The notes under the pieces were generated by a model. The model saw only the letters and a program-made list of their open reading frames with translations. It had not been told where the DNA came from and ran no database searches. 64,000 nucleotides of DNA from Chlorocebus sabaeus. Taxonomy: Eukaryota; Chordata; Mammalia; Primates; Cercopithecidae. The DNA lies in the NCBI RefSeq assembly GCF_047675955.1, contig NW_027327435.1:372001-436000 (forward strand). The letters are read 5' to 3'. Of this stretch, positions 47,401 to 61,000 are shown piece by piece; the stretch's first letter is position 1; every line of letters begins with the position of its first letter. Made by a program: the position numbers and the translations under genes.

Positions 47401-48847
47401 CCGTTAAAAACCGAAAAGAAGCTCTCTGAGAAACTGCTTTCTGTTCTGTTAGTTCATCTCACAGAATTTCAGCTTTCCACTCAAGAAGCCGTTCACTAAC
47501 ACTATTCTTGTGAAATTTGCAAAGTGATAAATCAAAACCCATAGAGGGCTATGGTGAAAAAGGAAATATCTTCGGGTAAAAACTGGAAAGAAGCATTCTG
47601 AGAAACTGCTTTGTGTTCTGTTAATTCATCTCACAGAGTTACAGCCTTCCCCTCAAGAAGCCTTTAGCTAAGACTGTTCTTGTGGAATTTGCAAAGTGAT
47701 ATTGGGAAGCCCATAGATGTCTATGGTGAAAAAGGAAATATCCTAAGATGAAAACTGGAAAGAAGCTTTCTGAGAAACTGCTTTGTGTTCTATTATTTCA
47801 TTTCACAGAGTTACAGGTTTCCCCTCAAGAAGCCTTTTTTTAAGCCTGTTCTTGTGAAATTTGCAATTTGATATTTGGAAGCATATAGAGGGATAATGTG
47901 AAAAAGGAAATATCTTCCGTTAAAAACTGGAAAGAAGCTTTCTGAGATACTGCTTTGAGTTCTGTTAATTCATCTCACAGAGTTACAGCTTTCCCCTCAA
48001 GAAGCCTTTTGCTAAGGCTGTTCTTGTGGAATTTGCAAAGTGATATTTGGAAGCCCATAGAGGGCTACGTTTAAAAAGGAAACATCTTCCGTTAAAAACT
48101 GGAAAGATGCTTTCTGAGAAACAGATTTGTGCTCTGTTAATTCATCTCACAGAGTTAGAGCTTTCCCCTCAAGAAGCCATTCGCTAAGACTATTCTTGTG
48201 GAATTTGCAAAGTGGTATTTCGAACCCCTTGGAGGGCTGTGGTGAAAAAGGAAATATCTTCCATTAAAAACTGGAAAGAAGCTTTCTGAGAAACTGCTTT
48301 GTGTTCTGTTAATTCGTCTCACAGAATTACAGGTTTCCCATCAGGAAGCCTTTCGCTAAGACTGTTCATGTGGAATTTGGAAAGTGATATTTATAAGCCC
48401 AAAGAGGGCGACGGTGAAAAAGGAAATATCTTCCGTTAAAAACTGGAAAGAAGCTTTCTGAGAAACTGCTTTGTGTTCTGTTATTTCATCTCACAGAGTT
48501 ACAGCTTTCCCCTCAAGAAGCCTTTCGCTAAGACTGTTCTTGTGGAATTTGGAAAGTAATATTTAGTAGCCCATAGAGGGCCATGGTGAAAAAGGAAATA
48601 TCTTCCGTTAAAAACTGGAAAGAAGATTTCTGAGAAACTGCTTTGTGTTCTGTTAATTCATCTCACGGAGTTACAGCTTTCCACTCAAGAAGCCTTTCGT
48701 TAAGACTGTTTTTGAGGAATTAGCAAAGGGATATTTGGAAACCCTCGATGGCTATGGTGAAAAAGGAAATATGTTCAGTTAAAAACTGGAAAGAAGCATT
48801 CTGAGAAACTGCTTTGTGTTCTCTTAATTGATCTCACAGAGTTACAG
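44470..48847 (+). repeat. Alphoid block pair about 17 monomers apart, second copy one monomer shorter
   Basis: 44470-46135 and 47353-48847 are copies. The offset is 2883 bp from the start until about 45230, then 2712 bp, i.e. exactly 171 bp less, because copy 2 lacks the monomer present at about 45232-45402 in copy 1. Shared private variants include GTGATAAATCAAAACCC, TTATTTCATTTCACAGAG, TTTGCAATTTGAT and GTGGTATTTCGA. Between the copies, one monomer at about 46434 is internally deleted by about 44 bp. Confidence 0.9.
46405..46460 (+). repeat. Internally deleted alphoid monomer
   Basis: GGAAAAAGCTTTCCGATTAC joins the HindIII-site segment directly to TTACAGCTTTCCCCTC, dropping about 44 bp (TGAGAAACTG...CACAGAG). 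Confidence 0.85.
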
Positions 48848-48922
48848 CTTTCCCCTCAAGAAGCCTTTCGCTAAGACTGTTCTTGTGGAATTTGGAATGT
48901 GATATATAGAACCCCTAGAGGG

Positions 48923-48939
48923 CTATGGTGAAAACGGTA
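48923..48939 (-). promoter_or_regulatory. Example of the pJalpha-type box position (variant nearest to a CENP-B box)
   Basis: In nearly all monomers this position reads CTATGGTGAAAAAGGAA on the + strand, the complement of the published pJalpha consensus TTCCTTTTYCACCRTAG, which marks A-type alphoid monomers. This copy reads CTATGGTGAAAACGGTA, the closest I found to the CENP-B box core, but it still lacks the TTCG half and the GGG, so it should not bind CENP-B. Confidence 0.6.
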
Positions 48940-50489
48940 ATATCTTCCGTTAAAAACTGAAAAGAAACATTCTGAGAATCTGCTTTGTGTTCTGTTAATT
49001 CATCTCACAGAGTTACAGCTTTCCGCTCAAGAAACCTTTCGCTAAGACTGTTCTTGTGGAATTTGCCAAGCGATATTTGGAAGACCATAGAGGGCTATGG
49101 TGAAGAAGGAAATATCTTCCGTTAAAAACTGGATAGAGGCTTTCTGAGAAACTGCTTTCTGTTCTGTTATTTCATCTCACAGAGTTACAGCTTTCCTCTC
49201 AAGTAGCCTTTCGCTAAGACAGTTTTTGTGGAATTTGCAAAGTGATATTTGGAAGCCCTTAGAAGGCTATGGTGAAAAAGGAAATATCTTCCGTTAAAAA
49301 CTGGAAAGAGGCATTGTGAGAAACTCCTTTGTGTTCTCTTAATTCAACTCACAGAGTTACACCTTTCCCCTCAAGAAGCCTTTCCTTAAGACAGTTTTTG
49401 TGGAAATTGGAAACGGACACTTAGAAGCCCATAGACGGCTATGGTGAAAAAAGAATTATCCTAAGACAAAAACTGAAAAGAATTTTTCTTAGATACTACT
49501 TTGTGCTCTGTTAATTCATGTCACAGAGTTAGACCTTTCCCCTACAGAAGCCTTTCACTAAGACTGTTCTTGTGGAATTTGCAAAGTGATATTTGGAAGA
49601 CCATAGAGGGCAACGGTGAAAAAGGAAATATCCTAAGAAAAAAACTGAAAAGAAGCTTTCTGAAAAACTACATTGTGTTCTGTTAATTCATTTCACAGAG
49701 TTACAGCTTTCCCCTCAAGAAGCCTTTCACTAAGACTGTTCTTGTGGAAATTGCAAAGTGGTATTTGGAAGCCCATAGGGAGCTATGGTGAAAAAGGATA
49801 TAACTTCCGATAAAAACTGGAAAGAGGCTTTCTGAGAGAAGCTGGTTTGTGTTCTGTTAATTCATCTCACAGACTTACAGCTTTCCCCTCCAGAAGCCTT
49901 TCGCTAAGACTGTTCTTGTGGAATTTGCAAAGTGATATTTGGAAGTCCATAGAGGTCTATGGTGCAAAAGGAAATATCCTAAGATAAAAACTGAAAAGTA
50001 GCTTTCTGAGAAACTGCTTTGTGTTCTGTTAATTCATTTCACAGAGTTACAGCTTTCCCCTCTAGAAGCCTTTTGTTAAGCCTGTTCTTGTGGAATTTCC
50101 AAAGTGATATTTTGAATCATATGGAGGGCTATGGTGAAAAAGGAAATATCTTCCGTTAAAAACTGGAAAGAAGCTTTCTGAGAAACTATTTTGTGTTCTG
50201 TTAATTCATCCCACAGAGTTACAGCTTTCTCCTCAAGAACCCTTTCGTTAAGCCTGTTCTTGTGGAATTTGCAAAGTGATATTTGGAAGCCCATAGAGGT
50301 CTAGGGTGAAAAAAGAAATATCTTCCGTCAAACACTGGAAAGAAGCTATCTGAGAAACTGTTAGTGTTCTGTTAATTCATCTCACAGAGTTACAGCTTTC
50401 CCCTCAGGAAGCCTTTCGCTAAGACTTTACTTGTGGAATATGCAAAGTGATACTTGTAAGCCCATAGAGGGCTATGCTGAGAAAGGAAA

Positions 50490-50535
50490 TATGTTCCGTT
50501 TAAAACTGTAAAGCCTCAAGAAGTCTTTCACTAAG
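50490..50535 (+). repeat. Internally deleted alphoid monomer lacking the HindIII-site segment
   Basis: TTTAAAACTGTAAAG is followed immediately by CCTCAAGAAGTCTTTC at about 50513. Roughly 64 bp, from AAGCTTTCTGAG to TTTCCC, are missing. Confidence 0.85.
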
Positions 50536-53500
50536 ACTGTTCTTGTGGAATTTGGAAAGTGATATTTGGAAGTCCATAGAGGTCTATGGTGAAAAAGGAA
50601 ATATCTTAGGATAAAAACTGGAAAGAAGCTTTCTGAGAAGCTGCTTTATGTTTTTTTAATTCATCTCACAGAGTTAGAGCTTTCCCCTCAAGAAGCCTTT
50701 CGCTAAGGCTGTTCTTGTGGAACTTGCAAAGTGATATTTGGAAGCCCATAGTGGGCTACGGTGAAAAAGGAAATATATTCCGTCAAAAACTGAAAAGAAG
50801 ATTTTGAGAACCTGCTTTGTGTTCTGTTAATTCATCTCACTGAGTTACTGCTTTCCCCTCAAGAAGTCTTTCGCTAAGGCTGTTCTTCTGGAATTTGCAA
50901 AGTGATATTTCGAAGCCCAAAGTGGTCTAGAATGAAAAAGGAAATATCTTCAGTTAAAAACTGGAAAGAAGCTGTCTCAGAAACCGCTTTGTGTTCTGTT
51001 AATTCATCTCCCAGAGTTACAGCTTTCCCTTCTAGAATCCTTTCCCTAAGAGAGTTCTTGTGGAATTTGCAAAGTGATATTTGGAAGCCCATAGCGGGCT
51101 ATGGTGAAAAAAGAAATATCTTCTGTTAAAAAGTGGAAAGAAGCTTTCTGAGAAACTCCTTTGTGTTCTGTTAATTCCTCTGACAGAATTACAGCTTTCC
51201 CCTCAATAATCCTTTTGCTAAGACTGTTCTTGTGGAATTTGCATAGTGATATTTGGGAGTCCATAGAGGGCTATGGTGAAAAACAAAATATCTTCCGTTA
51301 AAAACTGTAAAGAAGCTTTCTGTGAAACTGCTTTGTGTTCTCTTAATTCATCTCACAGAGTTAAAGTTCTCCCTTCAAGAAGCCTTTTGATAAGGCTGTT
51401 CTTGTGGAATTTGGAAAGAGATATTTGGAAGCTCATAGAGGGTAATGTGAAAAAACAAATATCTTCAGTTGAAAACTGGAAAGAAGTTTTCTCAGAAACT
51501 GCTTTGTGTTCTCTTAATTCATGTCACAGAATTACAGCTTTCCCTTCAAGAAGCCTTTCGCAAAGGCTCTCTTGTGGTATCTGGAAAGTGATATTTGTAA
51601 GCCCATAGAGAGCTATGCTGAAAAAGGAATAATCTTACGAGATAAACTGGAATGAAGCTTTCTGAGAAACTGTTTTCTGTTCTCTTAATTCATCTCAGAG
51701 TTACTGCTTTCCCCTTAAGAAGCTTTTCGCTAAGACTGTTCTTGTGGAATTTGCAAAGTGATATTTGGAAGCCCATAGCGGGATATAGTGAAAAAGGAAA
51801 TATCCTAAGAAAAAAACTGAAAGGAAGCATTCTGAGGAACTGCTTTGTGATTTGTTAATTCATCTCACAGGGTTACAGCTTTCCCTTCAAGAAGCCTTTC
51901 GCAAAGGTTCTTCTTGTGGAATTGGCCAAGTGATATTTGGAAGCCCATAGAGGGCTATGGTGAAAAAGGAAATATCTTCAGTAAAAAACTGGAAAGAAGC
52001 TTTCTGAGAAACTGCTTTGTGTTCTGTTAATTCATCTCACAGAGTTACAGCTTTCCCCTCAAGAAGCCTTTCGCTAAGACTGTTCTTGTTGAATTTGGAA
52101 AGTGATTATGGAAGCCCAAAGAGGGCTACGGTGAAAAAGGAAATATCTTCCGTTAAAAACTGGAAAGAAGCATTCTGAGCAACTGCTTTGTGTTCTGATA
52201 ATTCATCTCACAGAGTTACAGTTTTCCCTTTAAGAAGCCTTTCGCTAAGACTGTTCTTCTAGAATTTGCAAAGTGATATTTCGAAGCCCAAAGAGGTCTA
52301 GGGTGAAACAGGAAATATCTTCAGTTAAAAACTGGAAAGAAGCTGTCTGAGAAACTGCTGTGTCTTCTCTTAATTCATCTCACGGAATTGCAGCTTTCCC
52401 TTCAAGAATCCTTTCGCTAAGGCTGATTTGTGGAATCTGGAAAGTGATATTTGTAAGCCCATAGAGCGCTTTGCTGAAAAAGGAAGTATCTTATGTGAAA
52501 AACTGGAATGAAGCTTTCTGAGAAACTGTTTTGTACTCTCTTATTTAAACTCAGAGTTACTGCTTTCCCCTCAAGAAGCTTTCGCTAAGACGGTTCTTGT
52601 GGAATTTACAAAGTGATATTTGGAAGCCCATAGAGGGATACGGTGAAAAAGGAAATATCTTCCATTAAAAACAGGAAAGAAACTTTCTGAGACACTGCTT
52701 TGTGTTCTGTTATTTCATCTCACAGAGTTACAGCTTTCACCTCAAGAAGCCTTTCGCTAATGCTGTTCTTGTGGAACTTGCAAAGTGATATTTGGAAGCC
52801 CATAGAGGGCTATGGTGAAAAAGGAAATATATTCCCTTAAAAACTGGAAAGAAGCATTCTGAGAAACTGCTTTGTGTTCGGTTAATTCATCTCACAGAGT
52901 TACAGCTTTACCCTCAAGAAGCCTTTCGCTAAGGCTGTTCTTGTGGAATATGCAAAGTGAAATTTGGAAGCCCTTAGAGAGCTATGGTGAAAAAGGAAAT
53001 ATCTTCTGTTAAAAACCGAAAAGAAGCTCTCTGAGAAACTGCTTTCTGTTCTGTTAGTTCATCTCAGAGAGTTTCAGCTTTCCACTCAAGAAGTCGTTCA
53101 CTAACACTATTCTTGTGGAATTTGGAAAGTGATATTTGGAAGTCCAGAGTGAGCTATGGTGAAAAAGGAAATATCTTCAGTTAAAAACTGGAAAGAAGCT
53201 TTCTGAGAAACTGCTTTGTGTTCTGTTAATTCATCTCACAGAGTTACAGCCTTACCCCTCCAGAAGCCTTTCGCTAAGACTTTACATGTGGAATATGCAA
53301 AGGGATACTTGTAAGCCCATAGAGGGCAACGGTGAAGAAGGAAATATCTTCCGTTAAAAACTGGAAAGAAGCTTTTGAGAACCTGCATTGTGTTCTGTTA
53401 ATTCATCTCACTTAGTTACTGCTTTCCCCTCAAGAAGTCTTTCGCTAAGACTGTTCTTCTGGAATTTGCAAAGTGATATTTCGAAGCCAAAAGTGGTCTA

Positions 53501-55003
53501 GAATGAAAAAGGAAATATCTTCAGTTAAAAACTGGAAAGAAGCTGTCTCAGAAACTGCTTTGTGTTCTGTTAATTCATCTCCCAGAGTTACAGCTTTCCC
53601 TTCTAGAAGCCTTTCGCTAAGAGAGTTCTTGTGGAATTTGCAAAGTGATATTTGGAAGCCCATAGTGGGCTACGGTGAAAAAGGAAATATCCTAAGTTAA
53701 AAACTGAAAAGAAACATTCTGAGAAACGGCTTTGTGTTCTGTTAATTCATCTCACAGAGTTACATCTTTCCCTTCAAGAAGCCTTTATCTAAGGCTGTTC
53801 TTTTGGAATTTGCAAAGTGATATTTGGAAGCCCATAGAGGGCTATGGTGAAAAAGGAAATATCTTCCGGAAAAACTGGAAAGAAGCTTTCTGAGAAACTG
53901 CTTTGTGTTCTGTTAATTCATCTCACAGAGTTACAGGTTTCCCTTCAAGAAGCCTTTCTCTAAGGCTGTTCTTGTGGAATTTGGTAACTGATATTTAGAA
54001 GTCCTTAGTGGGCTATGGTGAAAAAATAAATATCTTTAGTTAAAAACTGGAAAGAATCTTTCTGAGAAACTGCTTTGTGTTCTGTTAATTCATCTCACAG
54101 AGTTACTGCTTTCCCCTCAAGAAGCCTTTCGCTAAGACTGTTCTTGTGGAATTTGCAAAGTGATATTTGGAAGTCCCTAGAGAGCTATGGTGAAAAAGGA
54201 AATATCTTCCGTTAAAAACTGGAAAGAAGCTTTCTGAGAAACTGCTTTGTGTTCTTTGAATTCTTCTTACAGAGTTACAGCTTTCCCCTGAAGAAGCCTT
54301 TTGCTAAGATTGTTCTTGGGGAGTTTTCAAAGTGATATTTGGAAACCCTTAGAGGGCTATGTTGAAAAAGGAAATATGTTCCGTTAAAAACTGGAAAGAA
54401 GCTTTCTGAGAAACTGCTTAGAGTTCTGTTAATTCATCTCACAGAGTTACAGCTTTTCCTTCAAGAAGCCTTTCGCTAAGGCTGTTCTTGTGGTGTTTGG
54501 AAAGTGATATTGGAAGCCCATAGAGGGCTATGTTCAAAAAGGAAATATCTTCAGTTAAAAACTGGAAAGAAGTTTTTAATGAAACTGCTTAGTGTTCCGT
54601 TAATTCATCTCACAGAGTTACTGCTTTCCCCTCAAGAAGACTTTCGCAAAGGTTGTTCTTGTGGAATTTTCAAAGTGATATTTGGAAGCCCCTAGAGAGC
54701 TAGGGTGAAAAGGAAATAGCTTCCGTTAAAAACCGGAAAGAAGTTTTCTGAGAAACTGCTTTTGTTCTGTCAATTCATCTCACAGATTTCAAGTTTTCCC
54801 TTCAAGAAGTCTTTCGCTAAGACTGATTTGGTGGAATTTTCGAAGTGATATTTGTAAGTACATAGAGGGCTATGGTGTAAAAGGAAAAATCTTTCGTGAA
54901 AAACCGGAAAGAAGCTTTCTGAGAAACTCCTTTGTGTTCGGTTAATTCATTTTACAGAGTTACAGCTTTCCATTCAAGAAGGCTTTCGCTAAGGCTGTTC
55001 TTG

Positions 55004-58000
55004 TAAAATTGGCAAGGTGATATGTGGAAGCCCGTAGAGGGCTATGGTGAAAAGGAAATATGTTCAGTTAAAAAATGGAAAGTAGCTTTCTGAGAAACTG
55101 CTTTGTGTCCTGTTAATTCATCTAACAGAGTTACAGCTTTCCCCTCAAGAAACCTTGGGCTAAGACTGTTCTTTCGGAATTTGCAAAGTGATATTTGGCA
55201 GCACGTAGAGGGCTATGGTGAAAAAGGAAATATCTTCTGTTAAAAACTGGAAAGAAGCTTTCTGAGAAACTGCTTTGTGTTCTGTTAATTCATCTCACAG
55301 AGTTACAGCTTTCCCTTCAAAAAGCCTTTCGCTAGGGCTATTCTTGTGGAATTTCTAAAGTGATATTTGGAAGCCCATAGAGGGCTACGGTGGAAAAGGA
55401 GATATCTTCCGTTAAAAACTCGAAAGAAGCTGTGTGAGAAACTGCTTTGTGTTCTGTTAATTCATCTCACAGAGGTACAGCTTTTCCCTCAAGAAGCCTT
55501 TCGCAAAGGCTGTTCTTGTGGAATTTGCAAAGTGATATTTGGATGCCCTTAGAGGGCTATTTTGAAAAAGGAAATATCTTAAGTTAAAAACTGGAAAGAA
55601 GCTGTCTGAGAAACTGCTTTGTGTTCTGTTAATTCATCTCACAGAGTTACAGCTATCCCCTCAAAAGCCTTTTGCTACGACTGTTTTTGTAGAATTTGCA
55701 ATGTGATATTTGTAAGCCCATAGAGAGCTATGGTGAAAAAGGAAATATCTTCCGTTAAAAACGGGAAAGAAGCTTCCTGAGAAACTGCTTTGTATTCTGT
55801 TAATTCATCTCACAGAGTTACAGATTTCCCCTGAAGAAACCTTTCGCTAAGACTGTTCTTGTGGAATTTGCAAAGTGATATTTGGAAGCCCATAGAGGGC
55901 TATAGTGAAAAAGGAAATATCTTCTGTTAAAAACTGGAAAGAAACCTTCTGAGAATCTGCTTTGTGTTCTGTGAATTCATCTCGCAGAGTTACAGCTTTC
56001 CTTAAACAAGCCTTTCGCTGAGGTTGTTCTTGCGGAACTTGCAAAGTGATATTTGGAAGCCCATAGAGGGCTATGGTGAAAAGGGAAATATCTTCAGTTT
56101 AAAAGTGGAAAGAAGCTTTCTGAGAAACTGCTTAGTGTTCGGTTAATTCTTCTCACAGTTACAGCTTTCCCCTCAAGAAGCCTTTCGCTAAGATTGTTCT
56201 TGTGGAATTTGCAAAGTGATATTTGGAATCCCTTAGAGGGCTACGGTGAAAAAGGAAATATCTTTCGTTAAAAACTGGAAAGAATCTTTCTGAGAAACGT
56301 CTTTGTGTTCTGTTAATTCATCTCAAAGAGTTACAGCTTTCACCTCAAAGAGGCTTTCGCTAAGACTGTTCATGTGTAATTTGCAAAGTGATATTTTGAA
56401 GCCCATAGAGGGCTGTGGTGAAAAAGGAAATATCTTCAGCTAAATACTGGAAAGAAGCTGTCTCAGAAACTACTTTGTGTTCTGTTAATTCATCTCACAG
56501 AGTTACTGCTTTCCCCTCAAGAAGCCTTTTGCTGAGACTGTTCTAGTGGAATTTCCAAAGTGATATTTGGAACCCCAAGAAGGCTATGGTGAAAAAGGAA
56601 ATATTTTCAGGTAAAAACTGGAAAGAAGCTTTCTGAGAAACTTCTTTGGGTTCTGTTAATTCATCTCAAACAGTTACAACTTTCCCTTCAAGAAGTCTTT
56701 CGCAGGGACTGTTCTTGTGGAATTTGCAAAGTGATATTTGGAAGGCCGTAGAGGTCTATGGTGAAAAAGGAAATATCTTCCGTTAAAAACAGAAAAGCAG
56801 CTTTCTGATAAACTGCTTTGTGTTCTGTTAATTCATCTCACAGAGTTACAGGTTTCCCCTCAAGAAGTCTTTCGGTAAGACTGTTCTTGTGGAATTTGTA
56901 AAGTGATATTTGGAAGCCCATTGAGGGCTACGATGAAAAAGGAAGTATCCTCCGTTAAAAACTGGAAATAGGTTTTCTGAGAAACTGCGTTGTGTTCTGT
57001 TACTTCATTTCACAGGGTTACAGCTTTCCTCTCAAGAAGCCTTTCCCTAAGACTGTTCTTGTGGAATTTGCAAAGAGATATTTGGAAGCTCTTAGAGTGC
57101 TATGGTGAAAAACGAAATATCTTCCATTGAAAACTGGAAAGAATCTTTCTGCGAAACCGCCTTGTGTTCTTTTAGTTCATCTCACAGAGTACAGCTTTCC
57201 CCTCCGGAAGCCTTTCGATAAGACGGTTCTGGAGGAATTTGCAAGTGATATTTGAAGGCCATAGACTGCTATGGTGAAAAAGAAAATATCTTCCTTTAAA
57301 AACAGGAAAGAAGCTTTCTGAGAAACTGCTTTGTGTTCTTTAATTTATCTCACAGACTTACAGCTTTCCCTTCAAGAAGCCTTTCGATAAGAGTGTTCTT
57401 GTGGAATTTGCAAAGTGATATTTGGAAGCCCATAGAGGGCTATGTTGAAAAAGGAAATATCTTCAGTTAAAAACTGGAAAGAAGATTTTTGAGAAACTTC
57501 TTTGTGTTCTGTTAATTCATCTCACATGGTTACTGCTTTTCCCTCAACAAGCCCTCCGCAAGGACTCTTCTTGTGGAATTTGCAAAGTGATATTTGGAAG
57601 CCCTTAGAGGGCGATGGTGAAAAGGAAATTACCTAAGATAAAAACTGAAAGGAAGCTTTCTGAGAAACTGCCTTGTGTTCGGTTAATTCATCTCCCAGAT
57701 TTACAGGTTTCCCCTCAAGAAGCCTTTCGCTAAGACTGTTCTTGTGCGATTTGCCAAGTGATATTTGGAAGCCCATAGAGAGCTAAGGTGAAAAAGGAAA
57801 TTTCTTCAGTTAAAAACTGGAAAGAAGGTTTCTGAGAAACTGTTTTGTGTTCTGTTAATTCATCTCACACAATTACAGCTTTCCCCTCCAGAAGCCTTTC
57901 ACTAAGCCTATTCTTGTGGAATTTGCAAAGTAATATTTAGAAACCCTAAAGGGCTATGGTGAAAAAGGAAATATCTTCAGTTAAAAACTGGAAAGAAGCT

Positions 58001-61000
58001 TTCTGAGAAACTGCTTTGTGTTCTGTTAATTTATCTCACAGAGTTACAAATTTCTACTCCAGAAGGCCTTCGTTAAGACTGTTCTTGTGGAATTTGCAAA
58101 GTGATATTTGGAATCCCATAGAGGGCTATGGTGAAAAAGGAAATATCTTCCGCTAAAAACCAAAAAGAAGCTCTCTGAGAAACCGCTTTGTGTTCTGTTA
58201 GTTCTTCTCACAGAGTTTCAGCTTTCTCCTCAAGAGGCCGTTCACTAAAACTGTTCTTGTGAAATTTGCAAAGTGATATTCTTAAACCCATAGAGGGCTA
58301 TGGTGAAAAAGGAAATATCTTCTGTTAAATACTGGAAAGAAGCTTTCAGAGAAACTGCCGTGTGTTCTGTTAATACATCTCACCGAGTTACAGCTTTCCC
58401 CTCAAGAAGCTGTTGGCTAAGACTGTTCCATTGGAATCTGCAAAGTGATATTTGGAAGCCCGTAGAGGGCTATGGTGAAAAAGGAAATATCTTCCGTTAA
58501 AAACTGGAAAGAAGATTTCTGAGAAACTGCCGTGTGTTCTGTTAATACACCTCACTGAGTTACAGCTTTCCCCTCAAGAAGCCTTTCGCTAATACTGTTT
58601 TTGTGGTATTTGCACAGTGATATTTGGAAGCCCATAGAGGGCAATTGTGAAAAAGGAAATTTCTTCAGTTAAAAACTGGAAAGAAGTTTTCTTAGAAATT
58701 GCTTTGTGTTCTGTTAATTCATCTCACAGAGTTACAGCTTTCCCCTACAGAAACCTTTCCCTAAGACTGTTCTTCTGGCATTTGCAAAGTGATATTTCGA
58801 AGCCCATAGAGGGCTATGGTGAAAAAGGAAATATCCTCCGTTAAAAACTGGAAAGAAGCTTTTTGAGAAACTGCTTTGTGTTCTGTTAATTCATCTCACA
58901 GAGTTACAGCCTTTCCCTCCAGAAGCCTTTCGCTAAGACTGTTCTTGTGGAATTTGCATAGTGATATTTGGAAGCCCATAGAGGGCTGTGGTGAAAAAGT
59001 AAATATGATCCGTTAAAAACTGAAAAGAAGCTTTGTGAGAAATTGCTTTGTGCTCTCTTAATTCATCTCACAGAGTTAAAACCTTCCCCTCCAGAACCCC
59101 TTCGCTAAGACTGTTCTTGTGGAATTTGAAAAGTGATATTTGGAAGCGCCTTCAGGGCTATGGTGAAAAAGGAAATTACCTAAGATAAAATCTGTAAAGA
59201 CGCTTTCTGAGAAACTGCTTTGTGTTCTGTTAATTCATCTCACAGAGTTACAGCTTTCTTCTCAAGAAGCCGTTCACTAAGACTGTTCTGGTGGAATTTG
59301 CAAAGTGATATTTGGAAGCAGATAAAGGGCTGTGGTGAAAAAGGAAATAGCCTAAGACAAAATCTGAAAAGAAGATTTCTGAGAAACTACTTTGTGTTCT
59401 GTTAATTCAACTCACAGAACTACAGCTTTCCCCTCAAGAAGCCTTACGCTAAAGCTGTTTTTGTGGAACTTGCAAAGTGATATTGGAAGCCCATGCAGGG
59501 CTATGGTGAAAAAGGAAATATCTTCCATTCAAAACTGAAAAGAAGCTTTCTGGGAAACTACTTTGTGTTCTGTTAATTCATCTAAAAGAGTTACAGCTTT
59601 CCCCTGAAGAAGCCTTTCGCTAAGACTGTTCTTGTGTAAGTTGCAAAGTGTTATTTGTGAGCTCATAGAGGGCTATGGTGAAAATGGAAATATCCTAAGA
59701 TGAAAACCGAAAAGAAGCTTTCTGAAAACTTCTTTGTGGTCTGATAGTTCATCTCACAGAGTTACAGCTTTTTCTTCAAGAAGTCGTTCACTAAGACTGT
59801 TTTTGTGAAATTTGAAAAGTGATATTTGGAAGTCGATAGAGGGCTATGGTGGAAAAGGAAATATCTTCCGTTAAAATCGGGAAAGAAGCTTTCTGAGAAA
59901 CTGCCCTGTGTTCTGTTAACACATTTCACCAAGTTATAGCTTTCCACAAAATAAATCTTTGGCTAAGATTGTTCTTGTGGGATTTGCAAAGTGATATTTG
60001 GAAGCCCATAGGGGGCTTGGTGAAAAAGGAATTATCTTCAGTTAAAAACTGACAAGAAGCTTTCTGAGAAACTGCTTTGTGTTCTGTTAATTCATCTCAC
60101 AGAGTTACACCAATCCCCTCAAGAAACCTTTCGTTAAGACTTTTCTTGTGGAATATGCAAAGTGATATTTGGAAGCCCATAGAGAGCTATGCTGAAAAAG
60201 GAAATATCTTCAGTTAAAAACTGAAAAGAAGCTTTCTGAGAAACAGCTTTGTGTTCTGTTAATTCATCTCACAGAGTTACAGCTTTCCCTTCAAGAAGCC
60301 TTCCGCTAAGGCAGTTCATGTAAAATTGGCAAGGTGATATGTGGAAGCCCGTAGAGGGCTATGGTGAAAAGGAAATATGTTCAGTTAAAAAATGGAAAGT
60401 AGCTTTATGAGAAACAGCTTTGTGTTCTGTTAATTCATCTAACAGAGTTACAGCTTTCCCCTCAAGAAACCTTGGGCTAAGACTGTTCTTTTGGAATTTG
60501 CAAAGTGATATTTGGCAGCACGTAGAGGGCTATGGTGAAAAAGGAAATATCTTCTGTTAAAAACTGGAAAGAAGCTTTCTGAGAAACTGCTTTGTGTTCT
60601 GTTAATTCATCTCACAGAGTTACAGCTTTCCTTTCAAAAAGCCTTTCGCTAGGGCTGTTCTTGTGGAATTTCTAAAGTGATATATGGAAGCCCATCGAGG
60701 GCTACGGTGGAAAAGGAGATATCTTCCGTTAAAAACTCGAAAGAAGCTGTGTGAGAAACTGCTTTGTGTTCTGTTAATTCATCTCACAGAGGTATAGCTT
60801 TTCCCTCAAGAAGCCTTTCGCAAAGGCTGTTCTTGTGGAATTTGCAATGTGATATTTGGATGCCCTTAGAGGGCTATTTTGAAAAAGGAAATATCTTAAG
60901 TTAAAAACTGGAAAGAAGCTGTCTGAGAAACTGCTTTGTGTTCTGTTAATTCATCTCACAGAGTTACAGCTATCCCCTCAAAAGCCTTTTGCTACGACTG

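Larger units (their letters stand above)
48848..55003 (+). repeat. Alpha satellite with nested partial block copies
   Basis: About 36 monomers with overlapping, more diverged internal copies. 50790-51080 matches 53360-53650 (offset 2571 bp, 15 monomers; shared TTTCGAAGCC..AAGTGGTCTAGAATG and AAGAGAGTTCTTG). 51530-51720 matches about 52380-52580 (offset about 850 bp, 5 monomers; shared CTGGAATGAAGC and TCAGAGTTACTGC). 52975-53115 is a third copy of the start of the 44470 block. One monomer at 50513 lacks about 64 bp. Confidence 0.83.

Noticed and set aside
48923..48939. Possible CENP-B box
   Set aside because: Has A..CGG-like bases but lacks TTCG and ends CGGT; fails the essential core.
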